DNA of 7,749 nucleotides, from contig CAMLNB010000164.1 of NCBI GenBank assembly GCA_946481205.1, forward strand, positions 1 to 7,749. The letters are read 5' to 3'. Positions 1 to 5,770 of the stretch are shown one piece after another (within the stretch, counting starts at the first letter, position 1; each line of letters starts with the position of its first letter). The notes under the pieces are model-generated. The model saw only the letters and a program-made list of their open reading frames with translations, did no database searches and was not told the origin of the DNA. Made by a program: the position numbers and the translations under genes. The DNA is from an uncultured Kangiella sp. Lineage in GTDB: Bacteria; Pseudomonadota; Gammaproteobacteria; Enterobacterales; DSM-103792.

Positions 1-36
1 CCAATAACCAATAAATTGTGGATTTGATCCATATCT

Positions 37-55
37 ATTGCGAATCATTCGCATT
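37..55. promoter_or_regulatory. Fur box (iron-responsive operator)
   Basis: The 19 bases ATTGCGAATCATTCGCATT form a 9-1-9 inverted repeat centred on C46. Eight of nine arm positions pair, and the inner six (GCGAAT/ATTCGC) pair perfectly. This matches the layout of Fur operators, whose classical consensus is GATAATGATAATCATTATC, in the GCGAAT-type form often seen upstream of proteobacterial siderophore receptors. It ends 52 bases before the receptor start and overlaps the region where the promoter should lie; a weak -10-like TGCTAAT follows at 56-62. The inference is that Fe-bound Fur represses the receptor when iron is plentiful. Confidence 0.8.
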
Positions 56-107
56 TGCTAATAGGATCGCGTCGCGTTTGCTTTCCCTAGCCTACCCGGA
101 GCCTCCT

Positions 108-2282
108 ATGTCCCGCCGTCCCGCGCGTAGCCGCCTCGCCGCGCCTTCCGCCCGCCCGAGCCGCATCGCCACTGCGCTGCGCCATACCCTGTCTGTATCC
201 CTGCTGGCGACTGCCCCCATGTGGGCCTTCGCCGCTGAAACCGAGTCCGTCGACGCTGCCAAGCCACAGGAAACCACGCTGAAAACCGTCGTGGTGAAAG
301 CCGCGGGCGAACAGAGCGCCACCGAGCCGGTGACCGGTTACGTCGCCAAGCGCACGGCATCGGCCACCAAAACCGACACCCCCGTGGTTGAAACCCCGCA
401 AGCGATTTCCGTCGTGACGCCGGATCAGATCCGTGATCAGGGCGCCCAGAACGTTCAGGACGCGCTGCGTTATGTCGCCGGCGTGCGCAGCGAGCCGTAC
501 GGCCTCGACAGCCGTGGCGACTGGTCGATGATCCGCGGCGCCGAGCCGGTAGTGTTTGCCGATGGCCTGCAGCAGACCTTTGGCTACTACGCCAGCTCGC
601 GTCCGGACCCATTCACGCTGGCCCGCATCGATGTGCTCAAAGGCCCGTCGTCAGTGTTGTACGGTCAAGGCACCGTCGGTGGCATCGTCAATCTGCAAAG
701 CAAACGGCCACAAGCCGAACAGCAAGGCGAGCTGCAAATGCAACTCGGCTCGTTTGATCGTCGCCAGCTCGCGGCCGACATCACCGGCGCCGCCAATGAC
801 GACGAAACGCTGTTGTACCGTTTCATTGCCGTGCAGCGCGACAGCGACACCCAGGTCAAGCACGTGCAGGATGATCGCGTGGTGCTGGCGCCGTCGATTA
901 CCTGGAAGCCGACCGATACCGTCGAGTGGACGCTGCTGCTGCATTACCAGAAAGATGAAACCGGTTCGAGCACACAATTTCTGCCGCATGCCGGCACCGT
1001 GCTGCCAGCGCCGAACGGTTTGCCGGACATTCCCTACGACGTGTTCATGAGCGAGCCTGGCTTTGACGAATACGACACCGAGCAAACGTCGCTCACGTCG
1101 TTGCTGTCGGTACAGCTCAATGATCACTGGCAACTGCGGCAAAACCTGCGCTATGCCAACAGCGAAGTCAGCTACCAAACCCTGTATCCGGCGTTTCCGC
1201 CGCAGTTGCAGCCAAATGGCGATATCGACCGCGTGTTCTGGATCGCCAAACCGGAGCTCGACTACCTGACCGTTGATCATCAATTGCAAGCCAACTTTGC
1301 CAGCGCAGGTCTGCAACAAACCTGGCTGTTCGGCATTGACTATCAGGACGCGACAACCAACCGCGATTGGGCTTATGGCGCCGCGACACCGCTGAACGTC
1401 TACAACCCGGTTTACGGCAGCTTCACACCGCCGAGCACGCTGTTCACCGATCCGGAAAACACCGTCAGCCAACTTGGCATTTACGCCCAAGCGCAACTGA
1501 CCTTCAGCGAGCGCTGGATCACCACGTTCGGTGTTCGCCACGACAAAACCGAAAACGAAGTCGAAAACGCCGGCAGCCAGAAAGATGACGCCACCTCGTC
1601 ACGCGTCGCGCTGATGTACAGGGCCGGCAATGGCTGGCATCCGTACCTCAGCTACGCCGAATCGTTCCGGCCGCTGATTGGTCTGGATGTGTACGGTGAG
1701 GCGTTCAAACCGCTCGAAGGCGAGCAAGTCGAAATCGGTGTGAAGTATCAACCGGACGGCAGCAACAGTCTGGTCACTGTCTCAGTTTACGATTTGAGCG
1801 AAAGCAACCAAACCGTTGACGTGGTGGTCGGTGGTGTACTCGGTCAGATCCAAACCGGCGAAGGCGAAGCACAAGGCATTGAGCTCGAGTCGCTGCTGCA
1901 GGTCACCAACGATTGGGCGTTGATCGCCAACTACAGCTACACCGATACCGAAGTAAACGACGGCCCACGCCTCGCCTCCGTCCCGGAGCGAATGGCGTCG
2001 TTGTGGAGCCAACACCGATTTGCCATTGCCGGCCTCAGCGGCTTCCGCGCCGGGCTTGGTGTGCGTCACATCGGCGACAGCTGGGATGGCACCGATCAGC
2101 TGAAAACCCCGGGCGTCACGCTGTACGACGCAATGTTCGGTTACGACGTCGGCGCGCTCGGTTTCACGCTGACCGTCAACAACATCGAAGACGAAACCTA
2201 CTACACCACCTGTCTGGCGCGTGGTGACTGCTTCATCGGCAGCAAGCGCAATGTGGTCGGCACCGTCAGCTACCAGTTCTGA
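108..2282 (+). CDS. TonB-dependent siderophore receptor (FhuA/FoxA-like, probably ferric hydroxamate)
   Basis: This is an outer-membrane gated channel that imports a ferric siderophore using energy from TonB-ExbB-ExbD. The 724-residue product starts with an arginine-rich leader and a hydrophobic core (about residues 27-42, ending AFA), so it is probably cleaved near residue 42. A TonB-box-like segment (LKTVVVKA) lies at about 58-65. The plug domain spans roughly 85-200 and contains TPQAISVVTPDQI (96-108) and the hallmark RIDVLKGPSSVLYGQG (173-188). The rest is the beta-barrel, ending in YQF with a terminal aromatic residue as barrel proteins do. There is no room for an N-terminal STN signalling domain, so it is not a FecA/FpvA-type transducer. 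Cysteines 702 and 708, just before the end (TTCLARGDCFIGSKR), resemble the C-terminal cysteine pair of FhuA, which hints at a hydroxamate ligand; that is inference. The ATG at 108 was chosen because GGAG lies at 98-101 with a 6-base spacer. An in-frame GTG at 18 would place the Fur box inside the gene. Confidence 0.93.
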   Translation: MSRRPARSRLAAPSARPSRIATALRHTLSVSLLATAPMWAFAAETESVDAAKPQETTLKTVVVKAAGEQSATEPVTGYVAKRTASATKTDTPVVETPQAISVVTPDQIRDQGAQNVQDALRYVAGVRSEPYGLDSRGDWSMIRGAEPVVFADGLQQTFGYYASSRPDPFTLARIDVLKGPSSVLYGQGTVGGIVNLQSKRPQAEQQGELQMQLGSFDRRQLAADITGAANDDETLLYRFIAVQRDSDTQVKHVQDDRVVLAPSITWKPTDTVEWTLLLHYQKDETGSSTQFLPHAGTVLPAPNGLPDIPYDVFMSEPGFDEYDTEQTSLTSLLSVQLNDHWQLRQNLRYANSEVSYQTLYPAFPPQLQPNGDIDRVFWIAKPELDYLTVDHQLQANFASAGLQQTWLFGIDYQDATTNRDWAYGAATPLNVYNPVYGSFTPPSTLFTDPENTVSQLGIYAQAQLTFSERWITTFGVRHDKTENEVENAGSQKDDATSSRVALMYRAGNGWHPYLSYAESFRPLIGLDVYGEAFKPLEGEQVEIGVKYQPDGSNSLVTVSVYDLSESNQTVDVVVGGVLGQIQTGEGEAQGIELESLLQVTNDWALIANYSYTDTEVNDGPRLASVPERMASLWSQHRFAIAGLSGFRAGLGVRHIGDSWDGTDQLKTPGVTLYDAMFGYDVGALGFTLTVNNIEDETYYTTCLARGDCFIGSKRNVVGTVSYQF

Positions 2283-2319
2283 TCGCCCTCGCGGCGACCC
2301 AGACACAGTCACTCCCTGC

Positions 2320-2352
2320 AACCCCGCCCGGTCTCCGGGCGGGGTTCTGTTG
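2320..2352 (+). terminator. Rho-independent terminator-like hairpin between receptor and PepSY gene
   Basis: AACCCCGCCCGG (2320-2331) pairs perfectly over 12 bp with CCGGGCGGGGTT (2335-2346) around a TCT loop. The T-rich run CTGTTGCTTT (2347-2356) follows. The very GC-rich stem with a modest U-rich tail fits an intrinsic terminator after the receptor. Only 13 bases remain between this tail and the next start codon, so the downstream gene may depend on read-through. Confidence 0.8.
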
Positions 2353-2369
2353 CTTTAGAGGGCTTCATC

Positions 2370-3557
2370 ATGCGCATCAACCAGCGCTTCTGGTTTCTGC
2401 TGCACGGTTGGTTTTCGCTGCCAATCTGGCTGCTGTTTTGTTTTATCTGCCTGACTGGCACCATCGCCGTGATCAGCCATGAACTGACCTGGCTGACCAA
2501 CCCGCTTGCACGCGCCGAGAATCCACAGAATCTGCCAGCCAAACCGGTGCCGGAACTCGTGGCAGCGGTCAAACAAAAAATTCCGGATGCCGAAGTCGGC
2601 CACGTCATGACCTTTGAATCGTACTTGGTTACGGCGGTCAGTTTTGCCAGCAAGGAGATGCCGGCCGCGATCGCTTACGTCAATCCGTACACCGCGGAAG
2701 TGCAAACAATCAACCAGGGCATCACCTTCATCGGTTTCATGCGCACGCTGCACGGCTGGCTGTTGTTTCCCTGGTATCACAATTACAGCATCGGCTATTA
2801 CCTGGTCTCGGCGATGTCGTTGGTGGTGTTGGGTGCGCTGATCACCGGCGTCATTGTCTACAAACGATTCTGGCAAGCCTACACGCAACCGCGCGTGCGC
2901 TTTGCCAGCGGTGCCCGGGTCTGGCTGGGTGATTTGCATCGGCTCGCCGGCGCCTGGTCGCTGTGGTTCTTGCTGATCATCGGGCTGACCGGCTTCTGGT
3001 ATCTGGTGCAAGCAGTGCTCTGGCATAACGAGATCGAATTGGCGCCAGAAACGCCACCCATTGCGATGACAGCGGTGCCGCTGGGTGATGCCAGCTTACC
3101 GAACCGCATTCCTTTCGCCGACGCGTACGACACGGCACTGAAAACCCTGCCGGAATTGCAGCCGGCGTGGGTCGCCCTGCCGGAACACCATCGCGACTAC
3201 TACAGCATCGCCGGTGCGGGCAACAATGTGCTGTTTGATCAATACGCGTACCGCGTGCAGATCAATCCCTGGACCGGCGATGTCGTATCCGTGCAAACAC
3301 CCAGCAGCATGACCGGTTTGCAAACGCTGGCGCATATTGCCGATCCGCTGCACTACGGCACGATAGGCGGTATCTGGACCAAGTTACTGTGGTTTGTCTT
3401 TGGCGTAATCCTGACTGGCATGTCGATCACCGGTTTTCTGATTTGGAGCAAGCGCACGTTTAAAGCGGCACGCGAGCCGCATCACGCCACCGACCGGCCG
3501 CGCCGACGCCGCTCCACCACGGCGAATACAACAGCACAAGAAGGTGTTGCCCCATGA
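2370..3557 (+). CDS. PepSY-associated TM protein, putative ferrisiderophore reductase (FoxB/PiuB-like)
   Basis: The product is a 395-residue inner-membrane protein of the PepSY-associated TM helix family. Members such as Pseudomonas FoxB reduce iron in ferric siderophores on the periplasmic side, and their genes commonly sit beside siderophore receptors. Four membrane helices are visible, at about residues 13-36, 142-164, 193-216 and 336-358. Periplasmic segments lie at about 37-141 and 217-335. The family signatures RFWFLLHGWFSLP (6-18), RTLHGWLL (125-132), WLGDLHRLAGAWSLWF (185-200) and DPLHYG (325-330) supply conserved histidines (H12, H128, H190, H322, H328). Some of these are candidates for haem ligation, by analogy with FoxB. 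The start has AGAGGG at 2357-2362 with a 7-base spacer. The C-terminus is a basic, arginine-rich cytoplasmic tail. It lies 87 bases after the receptor and overlaps the next gene by 4 bases. The family call is firm; the reductase role rests on family and context. Confidence 0.88.
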   Translation: MRINQRFWFLLHGWFSLPIWLLFCFICLTGTIAVISHELTWLTNPLARAENPQNLPAKPVPELVAAVKQKIPDAEVGHVMTFESYLVTAVSFASKEMPAAIAYVNPYTAEVQTINQGITFIGFMRTLHGWLLFPWYHNYSIGYYLVSAMSLVVLGALITGVIVYKRFWQAYTQPRVRFASGARVWLGDLHRLAGAWSLWFLLIIGLTGFWYLVQAVLWHNEIELAPETPPIAMTAVPLGDASLPNRIPFADAYDTALKTLPELQPAWVALPEHHRDYYSIAGAGNNVLFDQYAYRVQINPWTGDVVSVQTPSSMTGLQTLAHIADPLHYGTIGGIWTKLLWFVFGVILTGMSITGFLIWSKRTFKAAREPHHATDRPRRRRSTTANTTAQEGVAP

Positions 3558-4021
3558 GCACGCGCAAACTTCACTGGCAACGTGTCTGCTACTACCTGAG
3601 CGGATTTTTGCTGCTGTTGCCGTGCTGGTATCTCTGGCAGGCACTGCATCCGCAGTTTCCACCGGAGTGGCCGGAGCAAACCATCGGCCCGTTCACGGCG
3701 GCGCCGACACCGCTCGATGACGCACCGCCGTATGCCCACGATGGCGCGCGGCAGAAAGATTTCAGCGTGCGGTTCTGTGACGGCTGCATACCGCAAATCC
3801 GCCAAGCCTATCTGAGCGTTGGTCCTGTGGCCGCACCGCTGCCGGAAAACGCCGATGGCATTCTGCACGGCAATAACCTGCTGCAGCATGTGCACGCGCC
3901 ATTTCCTGCGCAGGTGCAGGCCAGCGACCAACTCTGGCTCAGCGTGCAGCAATGGAACGGTGAGGTGCACAGCGTCGCCTGGCCATTGCCGGCGGAATGG
4001 CGCAGCAGCAACACACCATAA
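3554..4021 (+). CDS. Membrane-anchored hypothetical protein of the siderophore module (CxxC, histidine cluster)
   Basis: I do not recognise a named family for this 155-residue product. One hydrophobic segment (about residues 13-30, GFLLLLPCWYLW) follows a basic N-terminus, so it is probably an inner-membrane anchor with the rest in the periplasm, or an uncleaved signal. The soluble part is proline-rich at 35-60. It then carries a C75-D-G-C78 motif and three histidines close together (H105, H112, H114), followed by a tryptophan-rich, probably beta-stranded end (LWLSVQQWNGEVHSVAWPLP, 127-146). CxxC plus nearby histidines would suit metal, haem or redox chemistry, but that is only inference. ATGA overlap with the PepSY gene and AAGAAGG at 3538-3544 support it as a real, translationally coupled gene. 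Its position as third gene of the module suggests a helper role in ferrisiderophore handling. Confidence 0.8.
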   Translation: MSTRKLHWQRVCYYLSGFLLLLPCWYLWQALHPQFPPEWPEQTIGPFTAAPTPLDDAPPYAHDGARQKDFSVRFCDGCIPQIRQAYLSVGPVAAPLPENADGILHGNNLLQHVHAPFPAQVQASDQLWLSVQQWNGEVHSVAWPLPAEWRSSNTP

Positions 4022-4028
4022 CGACCAG

Positions 4029-4061
4029 GCCAGCAGCACAGCTTGACACTGTGCTGCTGGC
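4029..4061. terminator. Perfect 13-bp hairpin after the iron module (possible terminator)
   Basis: GCCAGCAGCACAG (4029-4041) and CTGTGCTGCTGGC (4049-4061) are exact reverse complements around a 7-base loop. The hairpin begins 8 bases after the stop codon of the small hypothetical gene. No T-tract follows on either strand, so it is not a textbook intrinsic terminator. It may instead stabilise the mRNA 3' end or help stop transcription with other factors. Confidence 0.5.
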
Positions 4062-4108
4062 GGAGCGCTGCAGCCACTAACTATCGCCAACGAATCCTGC
4101 GTTTGCGC

Positions 4109-4138
4109 CTGACAGGCCATGCCATTGCGATCTATGCT
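4109..4138 (+). promoter_or_regulatory. Candidate sigma-70 promoter for the PlsB-like gene
   Basis: CTGACA (4109-4114) matches the -35 consensus at five of six positions. TATGCT (4133-4138) matches the -10 at four of six, with an 18-base spacer. It lies beyond the hairpin that closes the iron module and about 37 bases before the chosen start codon, which suits a separately transcribed gene. Matches of this quality occur by chance, so this is tentative. Confidence 0.3.
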
Positions 4139-4174
4139 CTGGCTATCTCCGGCGCCGACAAGGATTTGCAGCGC

Positions 4175-5659
4175 ATGACGAGTTCCGTGACCCTGCCGCT
4201 CTGGCTGGTGTTGTTATTGTTGGTGCTCAGTTGCTGGCTACTTGCCAGCCGCTTGCTGATGCCGTCGATGCGCTGGCTGATGCGGCGCCGGGTCAACAAG
4301 GTGATCAACCGGCTCAACCAGCGCCTGCATATCTCGATACGTCCCTTCCAGCTGACCAAACGCGATGCGCTGATTGATCGGCTCGCCTACGATCCGAAAG
4401 TGCTGGAAGCCGTGGCCGAACACGCCACCGAAAAGCAGCTGCCGCGCGAGGTCATCCAGCAGCAAGTGCTGAAGTACGCCCGCGAAATCGTTCCCGCGTT
4501 CAATGCCTATGTCTATTACCGGGTCGGCTACGCCATTGCCCGCCGTTTCGCCCGGATGCTGTATTCGGTGCGGGTCAAATTTCATGATGACAACAAACTG
4601 GCCGGCATCGACAGCAATGCCACTGTTGTTTTCGTCATGAATCATCGCAGCAACATGGATTATGTCCTGGTCGGTTTTCTTGCCGCCAAGAAAACCGCGC
4701 TGTCCTACGCGGTCGGTGAATGGGCGCGGATCTGGCCACTGCAACAGCTCATTCGATCAATGGGCGCCTATTTTGTCCGGCGCAACTCGAAGGACCCGTT
4801 ATACCGGCGCGTGCTCGAACGCTATGTCGGCATGGCGACCGAGCAAGGCGTATGTCAGGCGGTGTTTCCGGAAGGCGGGCTGTCGCGCGATGGCAAATTG
4901 CAGGCGCCCAAGCTCGGCATTCTCGATTACATGCTGCGCGGCTTCGGGCCGCGTTCGGATCGTGATATCGTGTTTGTGCCGGTCGGCATCAATTACGATC
5001 GGGTACTCGAAGACCGCACGTTGCTGCGCACACTCGATCCGAGCGCACAGCGGCGCAGCGGCTGGTTTGCGCTGCGCACGACATTGAAATTCGTCGCGCA
5101 ATCGATCTGGCTGATGCTGCGTTCGCGCTGGCAGCGCTTTGGTTATGCCAGCGTGGTGTTCGGCTCACCGCTCAGCGTGCGCCAATACTGTCAGCAGAAA
5201 GAGCTGATTCTGGCCCGACTCGACAAGGACAGCCGGATGGCCGCTGTCGCCGATTTGTCGCAGCAACTGATGGCGCGCATCGACGATGTGGTGCCAGCAC
5301 TGCCAGTGCCATTGGTCAGCCACGTGCTGCTGCAGGCCGAAGGCAATTGGTTGTCAGCGCTGACGGTCAAGGCACGCTGCCAGCAGCTGCTGGCGCAGGC
5401 AGCACACTTGCATCTGCCGGTGATCATTCCGCCAGCCATCCAGGAAAGCCAGTTCGACGCCGCGCTGCACATGCTGCAAATCCGCCATCTGATCGACGAA
5501 CGCGACGGCAGCTATCGCGCCACAGCGAGCGAACAAACCGTGCTGCGCTATTACGCCAACACGCTGCCGCAACGGTTGCTGCAAGCCGACGACAGCTCGG
5601 CTTCGCAGGCCATGATGGTTGACGAGATGACCGAGAGCAGCGAGAAAATTGCCGTCTGA
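4175..5659 (+). CDS. PlsB-like glycerolipid (glycerol-3-phosphate type) acyltransferase
   Basis: The product is a 494-residue acyltransferase of the PlsC/PlsB superfamily, which moves fatty acyl groups onto glycerol phosphate in phospholipid synthesis. All four family blocks are present in order. Block I is NHRSNMDY, with the catalytic HX4D pair H157/D162. Block II is GAYFVRR (197-203), block III is FPEGGLSRDGK (231-241), and block IV is FVPVGINYDRV (267-277). Blocks I (HRSxMDY) and III (EGGxSRxGK) and the C-terminal LRYYANTL (457-464) look more like PlsB-type glycerol-3-phosphate acyltransferases than PlsC. It is well short of E. coli PlsB (about 807 residues). The N-terminus is a hydrophobic anchor (about 7-30) followed by an arginine-rich stretch. 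The ATG at 4175 has AAGGA at 4160-4164; an extended frame from TTG at 4043 would run through the preceding hairpin and add 44 residues of unconvincing sequence. The acceptor and acyl donor cannot be told from sequence. Confidence 0.87.
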   Translation: MTSSVTLPLWLVLLLLVLSCWLLASRLLMPSMRWLMRRRVNKVINRLNQRLHISIRPFQLTKRDALIDRLAYDPKVLEAVAEHATEKQLPREVIQQQVLKYAREIVPAFNAYVYYRVGYAIARRFARMLYSVRVKFHDDNKLAGIDSNATVVFVMNHRSNMDYVLVGFLAAKKTALSYAVGEWARIWPLQQLIRSMGAYFVRRNSKDPLYRRVLERYVGMATEQGVCQAVFPEGGLSRDGKLQAPKLGILDYMLRGFGPRSDRDIVFVPVGINYDRVLEDRTLLRTLDPSAQRRSGWFALRTTLKFVAQSIWLMLRSRWQRFGYASVVFGSPLSVRQYCQQKELILARLDKDSRMAAVADLSQQLMARIDDVVPALPVPLVSHVLLQAEGNWLSALTVKARCQQLLAQAAHLHLPVIIPPAIQESQFDAALHMLQIRHLIDERDGSYRATASEQTVLRYYANTLPQRLLQADDSSASQAMMVDEMTESSEKIAV

Positions 5660-5770
5660 CTCATCTGGCATTCCGATCGGAAAAATGATCCATCGCCACT
5701 CAGCACAGGCTGGTGTTCAAGCGCTCGCAATCACGCTGGCGCGCCGATGCATGTACTCTCCAACGCGGGC

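Noticed and set aside
18..107. Possible 30-residue N-terminal extension of the receptor from GTG at 18
   Set aside because: It would translate through the Fur box, has no ribosome-binding site and does not look like a signal peptide. ATG 108 has GGAG at good spacing.
651..1541. Long open frame (296 codons) antisense to the receptor
   Set aside because: The + strand frame is a clear TonB-dependent receptor with family motifs. The antisense product has no recognisable motif and is a by-product of GC-rich coding sequence.
2355..3026. Antisense open frame (223 codons) over the PepSY gene
   Set aside because: The + strand encodes conserved PepSY-TM motifs. The antisense product is rich in Asp, Gln and Arg, with no domain.
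4043..4048. TTGACA, a perfect -35 hexamer
   Set aside because: It sits mostly in the loop of the 13-bp hairpin, and no acceptable -10 lies 16-18 bases downstream.
3482..4120. Antisense open frame (212 codons) covering the small hypothetical gene
   Set aside because: The + strand gene has a ribosome-binding site, an ATGA overlap with its neighbour, a membrane anchor and a hairpin after its stop. The antisense frame crosses gene boundaries and the hairpin.
5671..5682. Palindrome TTCCGATCGGAA followed by A residues between the two convergent genes
   Set aside because: Its short arms leave no proper loop, and there is no downstream T-tract for either gene: the A-run lies after it on the + strand, so the T-run precedes the hairpin on the - strand. 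It could be a chance palindrome.
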